From: Helochares maculicollis
Lineage: Eukaryota > Arthropoda > Insecta > Coleoptera > Hydrophilidae
Reading direction: 5' to 3'
Length of the DNA: 62,811 nucleotides
NCBI GenBank assembly: GCA_033557835.1
Contig: JAWQRO010000069.1
Location: 1 to 62,811 of the forward strand
The notes under the pieces are model-generated. The model searched no databases, was not told where the DNA came from, and saw only the letters and a program-made list of their open reading frames with translations. Every line of letters begins with the position of its first letter. Position 1 is the first letter of the stretch. Positions 1-13,400 of the stretch are shown piece after piece. Both the position numbers and the translations under genes were made by a program.

Positions 1-1362
1 TTTTATTATAGTATACCACGAAAACTATTGTTCATTGCTATTTTTTGCAGAAAAGCAACTTTATAATTCATAGTCTCCATTTACTGTGGTAAATGCTGTT
101 CAGGAATTTTTTGTAAGTGGTGCTTATCACCTATAGTTTTTGTCTTTTAATTACCTATAATCAATTCATAATGTGTGATTGATTTTGTTGCATGTTTTGT
201 TCCAGTTTTTTTGGCAATTGTTTCTATATACATATAGATTATTATAATTCTTTTGGAATTTCATCTGAAATTCGGATTTAATGTTAAACATTTGAGTAGC
301 ATCTACCTATACTTCATGGATATTGGTATTTACAATGGTTGGAATAGCTTCTCCTTCTTTTGAAAGTGGTAGAATTTCAGAGTTTCTCAATTATCGGATT
401 TTTTATAGGTAATTATTTCAACATTGTTAATGTGCCTTTTCAGTTTAATCACTCGTTTTGTACATGCTGTTAATATTTCTATATTTCTTTTTAATTTGAT
501 GTTATAATGGTAGAGGTTAATTCCAGTTTCAGTTTTTAAAATGATTCTATTTAAAAGAATGTTTGCTTTAACATATTTTTATATGTTTATGTCAATTACT
601 TGCATAACATTTTCGTATTAATTAGTGGATTGAGGAATAATCGTGAAATATCGTTTATGTTGTGTTCTAGTAAAATTATCTATGATAAATAGTTGTTTAA
701 AGAACTATTGTCTGTAATGTTTATATGGGATATTTTAGTGGGCTGTCCTGTGGCAATTTACTTGTTCGAAATTTTTTGTTCCAAAAGTTCCAAGAAATAT
801 TTCTTTGCGAGTTTACTACATGGTTTGGATAGTCGGCAGGGTTTGACCATTAAGATAAGTTTGTTGCTGTCTATATCGCGAAAGCCGACGTAGATGTAGA
901 TTTTACTGATGAAATTGTCTGTTCTAGGTGTGCGTTCGTGATGATGGCTTTCGTCAATAATGTAATTATTACACTATAATAGTTTCTGTAGTTATAATTG
1001 CTCTATTCCCTTGCACAAACTTCTTTGACCTATGTAGCATTTTTATTTATTGGGTCGTTGGAATTTTGCGTTAATTTAATTTCTTTATGTAGAATGTTTC
1101 GACCTTCTTGTTGTGCTTAAGGGTTCACTAAGCCTTATCAAAAATTTACGAAACTAGTCACAATCATACAGTTGTTTTTTAGACCAATTGCTGTGTATAT
1201 TCCACATAGCTGTACAATAGAATAAACACTTGCAAAATATGTGCGAAAAATTCTGTGAAATTTTGTTTTGTTGCTGCGTTATAAGGACTAGGGCGCCGCT
1301 TAAACAGGTTGGTCCCTCTGATGTTTTGAAAATCACGCAACACCTGTACGTTCAAGGAACAC
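1..1362. other. Intron-like AT-rich DNA, no gene seen
   Basis: No frame with protein character and no splice-bounded exon in PHACTR phase was found. It presumably belongs to the PHACTR intron that follows the 4.3-kb exon. Confidence 0.5.
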
Positions 1363-1725
1363 CAGATTGGCAATGTTCTGGGCCGTGAAAGTGTTCAGCA
1401 GAACCCGAGGCGTTCGATTCCTCACCGTGCACAAGAATACCGCTTTTCGCTGACTTTAACTTGGCGATTTTTACATTGGGACATGGGCCCACAACCGTTT
1501 AAGATCCCCATTATTAAAAAACACAAAATACTTTTTTAAAAATGACATTGGTGAGAGACTATCACCGTCAACGAAGAGGGCTACAGATAATCGATTTATT
1601 TTGGACAAAATTGAAGTATATAGACGACATGTTTCCAACTGGGTAGCGATTTGAGGCTATGGTTATTTCTCGCAGAGGTGACGTGCGTTAGCCACCTTAA
1701 TCGTATGATTTGACCCCACTAGACG
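1363..1725 (+). mobile_element. Decayed mariner-like transposase fragment (DLTPLD type)
   Basis: Two plus-strand blocks match one Tc1/mariner-superfamily transposase. Block one (1363-1510) reads QIGNVLGRESVQQNPRRS, then HRAQEY and WRFLHWDMGPQPFKI, the end of the helix-turn-helix region. Block two (1590-1725) reads VISRRGDVR, then PP and SYDLTPLD, the block around the second catalytic Asp. The catalytic region between them, including the first Asp, is deleted. At least three in-frame stops are visible in block two. The remainder of the N terminus may reach back to about 1.2 kb, but frameshifts make this uncertain. Confidence 0.7.
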
Positions 1726-4287
1726 TAAATATGTTAGGATTTGCCTAGATTCATTTGCGTGAAACGTATCTATTTTGTTCATAAAATGATAAATATAGTA
1801 AATCTTGGTGGTCACTGCTGTTAAGTGACAAATTATGTTATGTTTTACAAAGATCTGTACATATCTTAAAATCTTATAAGTTCGATTTTAATTATCACGA
1901 TGAAGACTACCATGGAACCTAAAGAGTGTTTTCGTCTTTCGTCGAAAAATATTAGAATTGTCTACAAACAGAATTGAATTACTAGGTGCACTGCGTTTAA
2001 AATAATTCGCGTTTTGAATACATTTTTCCTTTAAAAATAAACAACGTGTTATTGTGCGCGATAAATGCATAGTCTATTAATAAATATGATAAAACTATAG
2101 TTGTAGGAAAACTTCGGCGTTATTAGATTTTACTTGTGCAATTTTATGAAAGTTTTCTTCGCTTGATTATAATTAAACACTTCATGGAACTGAAGTGAAA
2201 CGGTTAAATAGATGTCTAGTCTTGAAGAAAATAATGCATTTTCAATAATAATACAATACATAATTTAACTGAGTATAAATTCAATTTACGGTTTGATAAT
2301 ATTCTTTCTCAAAGGCAGTCAAATTCCCGTCCGTGCTTATTGAAACTGCGATCAGAAATGCTTCTATTTTAGATAATATTTACATCTACAAAATGATCCC
2401 TTCGGTCCCCTTAAAACTTCCTGCAGGGCTGCTTTATATATTTACAGCGTTAGACATATTTATTTGTACAAGAATCCCCTTCTAACTTACAATATACCCT
2501 CTCGAATAAAATAAGAGACACATTCTGATTTTTCATTCATTTAATTTAAGTGTTTTCAACTAAAAGCAGATCAACTGATCAGTTTGATAGCTGCAATTAT
2601 GTTTGGCATCCGTAAAAATCATAGCAATAAAAATTACGTATTTAAATAGCGGCTTTTGTAAAAACTGATAGAGATTTCTAACTAATTAATTAACAATTTA
2701 AAATTAGTGAAATGTACAGAATAACAAGAATTATTGGAATATGACAAATTTGTGTCACAGTAAATTAGTAGGAAAACATGTGGTTAGCGGCTTTGGTCAT
2801 TTTGATATAATGAGCAAGCGCTACTCTTAACTATGATGTTCATTACGCATCAGAAATATGCGGTTAAGGGAAAATAATCATGTGCAAGGCTATTTTAGTC
2901 AATAAATAGTAAAACCCAAATAACGCACTGCATCGAAAAACTTTCGTTTCAACAACAAAACGGCTTTTTAAACATTCACCTATATATCATGAAATGTTGA
3001 TGAGAATGAAGAGGTTGCTGATGATTTTTAAATTGAAAGAGAATAAATGCAAACAAATGTCATGGTTTTGTTGGCTGAGTTCTTAAGTATAAACAAAAAT
3101 ATAGTATTTTGATTTCATTGAACCAAATATATATATATAAAGTCGTCGCGTGCTGAAACTGAAACTTTCCCAATCAAAACTCGCACCTGGTCGCTTAAAT
3201 AATGTTTAAAGGGTACCATGTGGGAAGTCAACTTTTCGTTATTACTAGTTTGTTGATAAATGTTGACATACCAGAGATAATGATTTCGACGATATTTTTT
3301 AAACAGATTTGAGATTTTCCCCAATTGTTTCATAATGCGTCAACTAAAACTGATCCATTTATGAGTCGATTTAGTATTATATTATATAGATTAAAAATTA
3401 TGTTTTTGTAGCAAAAAAGCAATAAAAAATCGCCTATGAAATTTGTATTATTTATTCAACCGCTAATTTTCAACTGAAGTATCAATTTTACTAAAATTAC
3501 TTCATAAATGAGAAACGGCGAATTAAATTATTTGAAAATAGTAGTATTTTTTATGTGAATTATAAAAATGTCCTCTCATAACTTTCCAAAGCGAATTTGC
3601 AATACCATGAAATGAAAATCAGCAACAAATTTTTTCCACATATTTCACTCAGCCGCCGTATATAATGTAAAACCCCGGAACGAAGTTATGTTCGTTCGAT
3701 GGAAAACCGTATGGAAATTGAATGTATATCTCATCCGCAACGGCCAAGGTAGCTTATGTAACAGACAGAAATGCGGCCATAATCGGACCGGCCGGCCACT
3801 TTGATGTAAATGGCCAAAGATACGGATAAACATTGCCCTTTTTATGAGAGGCTTGTCTATTACATTACACCAAGTTTAAAATTCAGCCTTGACCTTTGTT
3901 AAATACATGTATCTAGGATGTGGGCTGAGTTACTCATGCGAGTGATTAATAAAAAGGGATATTTGTAGCAATAAAACTCACTTGTATTACTACACAGATT
4001 TACGATTTGGTTTACATTATAAGAGGCCCCGTTCATAAATATGAAACTATCGAAAGGAAAAAATTATAACTTTTTGGGATGACACTTTGAACGAAAATAT
4101 AGTTTTGAGATTTTATAGCAATGCTGTTCTGGAGATGATTAAGGGGGCAAACAATGGATGAACTTAGCAAAAAGTCAATACTGTCAATCAATATATAATA
4201 AAATCTAATAGTAATTATAAATTTTATGCAATGGTGATCATAATCATAGTTTCACTAAATAATAAAAATAATTAAAAATCAACTTAC
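1726..4287. other. PHACTR intron; holds a GC-rich island at 3645-3833
   Basis: No further RPEL-coding exon was found. The 3645-3833 island is rich in GGCC (including CCGGCCGGCC) and open on the minus strand for 62 codons, but the peptide resembles nothing known. Confidence 0.5.
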
Positions 4288-4452
4288 TTCTAGAGACGGC
4301 TTCCAATTTATCACTTTTCTTTTTTCTTTTCCACTTCCAAGGTTTGAAAAATTTACCTAAAGCGGAAAATTTACTTTTTCTTTCTAAAGGTGGTGTTCTG
4401 GCGCCGCTCCCGAGGCTATTTGTTCTGAAGGCTGTGCCGTTTTGTTTCTTCG
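4288..4452 (-). CDS. PHACTR signature exon (basic FKPWKW block before RPEL1)
   Basis: The exon is 165 nt and starts and ends in phase 1. It lies between a cctttcag acceptor and a GTAAGTTG donor. The reading frame gives a Ser/Thr-rich lead, then RTPPLERKSKFSALGKFF, then KPWKWKRKKK and SDKLEAVSR. The KSKF..LG..FKPWKW+RKKK block is the hallmark of PHACTR proteins. It is the basic stretch (an actin-regulated nuclear localisation signal in vertebrate members) that runs into the first RPEL actin-binding motif. SDKLEAVSR is where RPEL1 begins; its core (LERK and onward) must be in the next exon, left of this window, since none was found between 1 and 4287. This is the firmest evidence for the gene's identity. 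Confidence 0.9.
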
Positions 4453-7400
4453 CTGAAAGGAAAACAAAACATTACAAATTTGAAAAATGTTAAAATGAAA
4501 AATATTGCGAGCTGATATCGGAGAAGGCCGTGATTAAAGCACAACTAAGCGCCCACTTATACCTTTATACCTTCAGAGGAATTTCATTGTCTGCTCTTCC
4601 TTGGAGAGCAATTTCTCGAAAACGCCACACAAAGGTGCTGGAACAGTTGAGCATTTTTATCGCGCTTGTTAAAAATTAATTTAAGGAAATAATTCTCCCT
4701 TGCTCACGCTTTTCAAAACCGTTTCCTCTTATTTGAGTTCTTTAATTAAATAATGAAAGCACTTATCATAATCGAACGGAACCGAATCGCCAAACTGTTT
4801 TATTGAATGGAATTGGCCAAGTTCCAATTGTAATTATATACGTAATGGTGTGATATCGCACCAGAAGATAGCCACGTACATACGTCACTCTTTTTATCTT
4901 AATGCCTCAATATTTCAAACAAAAGGAAGGAAAAGGTCAACTAATCTAATTTTGTTCAACATTAAAATTCCTTGCTGCTATTATTAGGAAATTCTTTGGA
5001 AGTAGAGTGAAGATTATTTCAATCGAATTATTGAGTGAGGAAACAACTGCTGTCTTTAGGTGAAAAGACCGATGGATCCGAACGGGATCCACTTCATTAT
5101 AAGTAAAATCGTTTTTCTGGGAGAGGGGGAAAAAGTGTCATTAGCCGAGTAAGGACGTTCATCATGTCCATTCATGATTGAAGGAAATATTCGCACGTTA
5201 ATAGTTCAAAGTAAGGGAGTCATCAATTATGAAGATATCCTATGGTTTCTATTAGTCTTACTCATATTACAATTAACCACAACAGCCTTAAATTGGTTTC
5301 ATTAATTTACTTTTGTTGCATTATTAACTTGTCAGGAAGATATTGCAAGCTACACACAATGGGTGATACGGCATAAAGGAGCGGATACGCTTATTTAACG
5401 AAAGCTTCTCATCACATTCTTATTATATGGTCGGAGATCTATGATTTCATCTTGATTGCCTATAGATATAAAACTCTCATTCATTATAATTATTCATTTA
5501 GATAAAAAATTATACTATCACTTTTTAAAATTATATTTCGCGTGTTATTGCTTTAATCCTACTGTAATAGAATAAATTTATTAAGCACTAAACGAATATT
5601 TTCCTCTGCGCAAAAACAACGATAATTCCTATATTTTGTGAAAATGCCGACAATGGAAGCCTGAAATGTTTTTAATGGAAGAAAGGAAGAGGCCAAAGGC
5701 GCAAATTCCTTCGCAAGCGTGGGAGAGGAAGAGGATTATATTTTAAAAAGGAACAAAATATCTGTATTAATCGGGATTTTGCTGCCGCGTCCGGTTTTCA
5801 TTTCGAGATTAATTCTTATTAAACTGAATGGAAAGCTAATATTAGAAGTAATACAAACTCTGACGGCATTTCCAATTTCCCAATTGCACAAACGAAGCGT
5901 AAAGTTGATCATCCACCACATTCGATCAATACGTATTGTTAAGGTCCTTTACACACACAAATACACGCACGCAGTAACCAACTACCGCCCAGTCTGGGGT
6001 GAAATACCCGACGGCTATTTATAAGGCTTGCACAAGAATCGTGCAAGAAATTCATATCCTCAATGTAAAATATGGAAGGGCTAAACTACCCTTTACGCAT
6101 CCTAAATTATGGCGTAATTTATTTTTATTATGTTGAATAAATAACCAAATCATCAATCGAGCTTCTTTGGCGAGTAAGAATAAAATTTTTATATGCGTTT
6201 CAAAAATGTTTGAAAAATCCCAACAAAATTTGCATCCCTCGTCTGGAAGATTCCATAAACCTCACTTTATAGGTATTTACTCAGAGTTAATCAGTTTCAT
6301 AAACATCGCTTATCCCGTCAGACATAAAAATGTGTTTAATTTGCAAGCGCTGAGGCGAATATGCAATATGAATGTCTGGCCAAAGTTATTTCTCGATTTA
6401 GATCAACTTAATTGCAAAATTGTCATTTAGTTTAGGTCCTTGCAAGCCACTTAATTTCCTGTGTGGTTACAAATTCCATTATTTTGCGACAAACTTATTA
6501 ATTTAAACAGTAACTAAGTTTCTTGAAAAATAAATTCAATTAACGTTGGAACTTGGCAGTTTGGAACTTTTATGCCTTAAACAACACAGTAAATTTGCGA
6601 TATCGAGAACGCGACATTCGATCAATTATTTTAAAAAATGTATTGAACGTTTGCGTGCTTTACCAAAATTATTTTTAATAAGTTGTTACAGATAAACCTT
6701 TATGTTACCCACAGAATGTATAAGGATTTAAGGAGATTTATTTTATTAATTTGATTGCGAACTCTCGACCTCCAACAGATGCTATGAATTGGTTTACTTC
6801 TACTTTTATGTTTCTTATTCTACAGACAGAAATTCGCAGACTTTTTTTTGCACCTCAAATGCAAAACATTTTTGATATCTATTCTTCCTATTTTAAGTAT
6901 ATAGACCATTTTGCTAAGTGAATACATTAATAATGTAGAAAAATGTCTTTCCTTAAAAGAGTTTATACGGATTTTTTGAATTGTTTTCCAAAAACAAATT
7001 TTTAAACACTATGAACTGAATCTGAACGGCTCCAGGTTAACTAGTAAATATAATTAAATTGTCAATTTCGGAAAACGAATATATAAGCTTTTGGTCTGCC
7101 CTGGGAGTAGCAAAGTAGCGCATTCTGAAAAAACTTGAGATGACGTAGAATGGGGAGTTCCCCATCAAGGACCTGGTTTCATGTGTGGAGGATACACGAC
7201 TACTAGAGGTAATCTAGGAATAGGAAGCAAGGGTTACATATACATAAATTCATTCATTGTTGCTGATGGCCCAAGAGAAAACTTATAGTTGATCTTATTT
7301 GCTTATTTATTTCGTTTTAGAGATTTCCTACGATAAACTTACAAACCGTTCTTTTATATTAATCTATAAATTATGTAGAAAACTGTCGCCCATTAAAAGA

Positions 7401-10400
7401 TTTTTTCCTAAAATACTTAAAACTGTCTTTAAAAATTTTCCAAATACTATGCAGTAACAATGAGCGCCCCTAAGTATACTGGTATCATCATGTTCTGAAA
7501 ACGAGCACGTATGCTTTTTCTGATAGGATCAAATAAAACTTAAATTTGATTATTTCTCATTTTTTTGCTTACAAAAAACTATTTTTCATACGATTAACTA
7601 ATACACCAGTCTTTCATGCAAAGATACAAATAACGTAAAAATGTGGTTTTCGTCAAAAATTAAATGCATAAAATGTTTAAAATTGTCCAGAAACGAATTT
7701 CGTTAAATTGAATTTTGGCCTACTATTCTGTGATTTCGTAATTTTCAGCTTATCCCCGCGAAAATAGTTATCAGCTATTTGTTTAGGATGAAAGATCTGC
7801 CGTATTGTACTAGCGGCATGAGATTTTACTTCTCAGATAAATATAAGGAGTCATTTTAGACCCCCTTATTTAACGGAGCTCTGAAGGGACATTTTATTTT
7901 TAACGATAGGTCTTTTTACTAACGGACGAAGGTGTTTTCTTTATAATGTTTGAGGCGGAAAACGTTCAAATAATACAAAACGGAAAACATCTTAAAAATC
8001 TAAACAGTGGCTAAGATGAAAAGTAAGGAGTTGAAAGGTAAATTAAGCTGACAAATCTGCGAGCCGACCCGAGTTGTGGTCTGACAAAATTATTTATAAT
8101 TTTTCATGTAAACTAAATAATTTGATTTTACACTTCATCAATGTGCATATTGTTTGAGTTTTATAAAGAAAGCAACGCATTAGCTGCTCGTAAACACTTA
8201 TCTGACACATTGGGAAGTGCTATTGCCTTTGCAAAGTTGGTTTTCTGGAGATCTTGTAGAAGATCGTAGATCTGGGTGGCCACGTAGAATGGAAAATTAT
8301 GTTTTGCTGTCCATACAGACAGTACTCTACATTTAATTGCTAGAGCAAATGCAAAAAAGCTGCATTACCTCGATTCAAGTATCTTGGTTTTAACTTAAAG
8401 CAGAATATTTAGGTTCCATGTAATTTGACTGAAAAACATTTATTGGATAATGTGAATCTGTTCTTCTCCACTTGTATGAGCTCATAGAAATGAAAAGTGG
8501 GTTATTTATTCGATTATAATTCAATTAAAAGTTTACCGCAAATTCGGAATTTGCGTCTTAATTATTTTAAAATGATATGTTCATGAACGAATAAGTGATG
8601 CTTAGTTAAGTGTAGTATGGGCTAGGTAAATACACGCAGTTATCGCAAAAAGCGGCAAACATTATCGATCGAAAAAACAATTCTATTCGGTCAAGTTAAT
8701 GCAAAACCATATACTGCAACCATGATGCAACGAAAGTCGAATGAGCTTGGGTGGGAAGTTTTATCACCCGCCATATCCACCTGACGAAACTCCTTCGGAA
8801 TACTTTTTAATCTAATTGCTTCCGAATTATCTGTTAGGTAAAATAATGCAATTGTTTTGAAGCTGTCTCCTAGCTGCTAGATATGCAAACTAGTTCGAAC
8901 TTATTTCAAAAGATTCTCATAGACGCTATGAATGATTTATAGTAAGAGTTGCATTGGGTGATTTTAGAGACATTAAACATTTAGTTTATACGGGTTTGAG
9001 TTTCACAACTTATTAATCCGTTGTTCATGCGGCCAGTGCCAGTCAATATTCAATTCAAATGCAAGAAGTTCTTGCAAATATATTTAGAGTAACTCAAAAA
9101 GCACTTTCTGTCTTTAGATTTGATTCAAAAGCAAGAACTAAGGGGGAGACATTGAATGGCTAGTTAAGAGACACAAAAGAAAGGAGTTTTTCTATCAGAT
9201 ACTGATTGATATAGAAAACTGGATATTCTATGATGATCTTACGAAAAATTAAATCCTTATGCTTGGTCAATCGTGTCCACTGATCTCAATACCAAGAAAA
9301 AACCGACTATTGGCCATACTGTGTATCTGGTGGGACCAAAACGATTATGAGCTGTTATAACCTTGCTGTATTAACGCTGTATTCTACAGACATGGCCGTT
9401 TCTGAGTACAGGTTGTACCGACAGATACAGCATAATTTGGCACATCACTGGGTCACTTCTATTGCAGAAATCGAAAATTAGCCCGACTTGGATCACCCCA
9501 AAAGGTGAGACATTTTCTCAGAGATGGCATTAAAAATTGATTTTAAGGGGAAAAATTCTTAGCCAGCAAAAAATTATCCGAATACTCCCGATATTGATAA
9601 TTAAAATAAATGTCATTTTATTTAAAATACGACAGAACTTTCCCTCCAAACCAATACATAACGATGAGCTGAACAAATTCTGGATTTAAATAGTGTAGCC
9701 AAATGTTTCCACAAATATTAACATTTCACATTCATTAACATATATTTACAAATACAGCCATAAATAAACAATAAATAAATTTTAATTTAATGCAGTAGTA
9801 CCGATGGGCCGTTCAGTTTCCTCGACGCTAAAGAACATATTCAAATACAAAGCGTATACGGGTATTTAACTGCAAGGCCTTTATATCTATTGTATCTTCG
9901 CAAATGATTAAGTAAGCAAATTTGCAAACATCCGATGTTATCCTAATGCCACAACGTACTAAATTGCTCTGCAGGCAGAGTAGTGAAATGTGAAATAATC
10001 GTAATAGACAAAGTGAAGTGTGTGTTTTATGGCGAGAAAAGTGCAGTTGTGTAAAGGAATAGGAAATCACAAGTGCAATTTTCTAAAGAAATCATAATTC
10101 TCGTAAAATGAGGGAGATGGATAAAAATAGCTAAAGTTATATCAGGATAACGTCGTGCAGGGGCCTTATCCCTCTGTACAGTCTTAGGAAGGTTAAGAAT
10201 TTGAACACGCTTTCCAAGTACATTCACCCTGTATAAGAGTTATGGAAACCGGAAAGAGGGCCCGTGCTTGTCATTATCATTTTCCTCACGTGTCGCAGCA
10301 GTGAACGATTGAGCCAAAGAATGCGTTTCTCAGCAGATGGCAGCGAATGCACCCTTCTTACATATCACCACTTCACATCCCCTGGAGTAGCAGCTTGCAC

Positions 10401-13400
10401 AAAACAAAAACAAGAATTGTGCGTTAAACACGTGGTGGTATTGAGAAACACAGCGAATTACGATAGGGATCAATGCTGAGCACTTTTCATTCAAAGTTTT
10501 TTCCCACAGTTTTATCTACGATCGAGCGTTTCTCCACACTAACAATTACATCAAAGATATAGTAATATACATACTCTTGATACAAAAAGTGTTATTATTT
10601 AGCCTGGTTGTATTTAGCTCATTTTGAAACGTTCCTATTTCAACTGTATCCGAGACTAGATTGTCCGTTAAAATGCCAATTACTTCACATTTCCGTTTCT
10701 GCAATTTCAACAGCTAATTGGTTCAACGCAACGTGTTAATGCAGAACCAAAATAACTCCCGGCCAAGTTTCACAACAGTTAATGAACGTGTAACTATATG
10801 TAGTAAGCCGGCATCAAACAGCCCTTTATCGGTATTAATCATTTTCTTCTTGATCCTGTCACGATCATAACGGAAAATTCGAATTAGGAGACCACGAAGT
10901 GCGTATAATCGTTCTGTGTTATTCTGTGTAAGAGAAATGTGGTATATATAATTAAGCAGCTACTTCACTGATCTTGGAAGATATTATATTTCGTTCAGTT
11001 TCAGCTGTGGTATCTTCACATTCAGTCATGACTTGATAAACTAAGATATGGTGAGTTAAGATTTGGTAACTTAAGACTTGGTTACGTGAGACACAGCTTG
11101 GTGTCATCGGCACGTGCGTACAATTTAAACGAGGAAGCATTTGCCATTGATAATCGGAAGGCACAGGAAGCGTAGGGTTGGTTGGTTTTTAAAATTAGCA
11201 TTTCAGGCACGCTACGTCTGAAAATGTTGCTTATTGTTGTATTCCTAGAAAAATCTATGTTGCAGGCAACTTACTGGTTGTGGACGTGCAAATTTTTTAC
11301 AGGGAGATACTCTTGCGTTTACAAAGCAAGCAAATGGTGCAAGATATACAAAGGCATTATAAACGAGAGTCGAGTGACTGTGAGAACTAATAAAGGATAC
11401 TCATTGTCAGTGCAAACAAAATATTGATTTTATCTTTTGATCACAAAAGTGTATTTGTTCCCATTTTAAAGTCCATTTGATATTTATTCGCAATTAACAA
11501 AGCTGTTATTATACTTTCGCTTTTATGAGTGAACTTACGGAAATGGAAACGAATAATTTAACTTATGATTATTAAATTCAAGGAAATAAACTCTATTAGT
11601 AATCATTACAGTTTATGATTTTTTTTTTGTAGTCGCATAGAACAAAATCGCTAAATAACCAACAAAACAATAATTAGATTTTGATAAAGAAGTTATTTCG
11701 TCGATAAGTGAATCCAAGGAACTAATATAATTGCTTGGTGAATCCAAGAAAATAATTTCATCGCTTGGTCAAAGCAATAGAGGCAATTTAAAAAAAGATC
11801 GAACTTAGCCTGAGGGATATTTTATCTCTTCAAGAATGTCTTCAAAGTTTAATATTGAATACATATATATATGCAAAAAATCGAACAGAGGAAAAGAATT
11901 ATTATATGTTGTTTCTCAATAACTTACACTAAAACGATACACAAATAATATACAGGATAGCCTGCTTCCGAATCATCAAGCAGCTTTAGAAAGGCTCTAT
12001 GAGAGTGGTTTCCTAGGCAACGTAAGGAAATAAGGAAATAACAGTTCCTGAATGAGTTTACCTATCCCAGGCGATACACCATACCTACGTATCTTCTATT
12101 TTTAGTCGTCGTTAGACGAATTTGTATTTCATTTTCCTTTATAAAACTGCTCTATATGAACTCATTTTTGAGCAAAAAAACCTTCAACATATTTATTATT
12201 AAATATTTATAGCTAACATTTTAGATAGCAAACGTAGGCTATCAAAATTATTTCCAGGCCGTTTTGTTGAGTATTTCAACTTTTATCATCATTAAATAAA
12301 TTAATATGAGAAAATAAATGACCCATGAATATAGAAAGATTTGATTTAGTAATAACTTACGATATTTAATATGTGAACCAATCGAAAGTCAATGGATAAT
12401 GAACACTTCAAAAGCTATAAGTGTGAAGCACAATTCTTATAAAGGGTTTTTGTAATCTGATAAATTTGCTGTTTCGATTGAGTTGGGCTTTGGAAAAATT
12501 CTGGAGAGAACTTTGCCTAGATCGAGTGGAGCTTTGAAAAGCATCTTGATTTGTTTATTAATATGAAAATTAGCATTCACTGCCACGCTGAGAGACTTAA
12601 CACCTTATGGATAATCGCGATCGATACTTTTTTGATTTTCTCTTGCATGCACGAGTACGCCGAAGAAATCGACTAAGCATACCGAGCGCACAAGTGGAAG
12701 AGAGCCTTAAATAACTTCTTTTGTCTAATTTCCCTTGTGTCAAAGTGCATTTCCATTTTCAATAGTATATTTTTGAAATTTTACTTCGGAGTTTTGTGAG
12801 GTTTTTTACACCGAACTTGGATTATAGCCAATTTTTAAAACGGAAGCGTGATGAAACATTCACGGATTTGACTGCATGCATATTTTTGGCAATGCAGTAT
12901 TGGCACTTGTAAACGAACAAATACGGTCACGCTAGTTTTGTCAAAAGGATAATAAACTTATAGCTAGCAAGTGAAGAAGGTTGTAGTAACAATGATTCGT
13001 CCTTCAAGAACTTCGTTGTAATAATTTTTCGTTTGGATAATAGCTCAAAACAATAAAATTAGATTTAATTTTGTAGCCACCGTAATGATAAAGCTTTTCC
13101 GAGAAAATTAGTACGAGAACTTTGTAAGAACCCGATATTATCGCCGGCATATTTCTCGTGCCTTAAAACTTGGCACTGACTTCACCCATTTTTTTTAAGT
13201 CCGCTTTGAAACATTCCACGTTTCTGCAATAACTAATCCGCTGTCAGCATAAAATGTGTTAATGGAATTATTAAAATTTTATTTGTTAGTGGCATCCCAA
13301 ATAACGAATTCTTCATATCGTTTATTAACACTATCCTATGTTTTTGTTGCCATTTTCAGACATTTAAGCAGCATTAATAAACAAACAACATTCTTCTACA

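Noticed and set aside
1400..1425. tRNA B-box-like GTTCGATTCC
   Set aside because: It lies within the mariner-like transposase fragment and codes for its RRSIPH stretch; no cloverleaf forms around it.
5719..6024. 101-codon plus-strand open frame
   Set aside because: Starts at GTG rather than ATG, has no recognisable domain and no splice or promoter context; most likely chance.
11029..11095. Short direct repeats considered as a CRISPR array
   Set aside because: Units are contiguous 15-mers without spacers in a eukaryotic intron.
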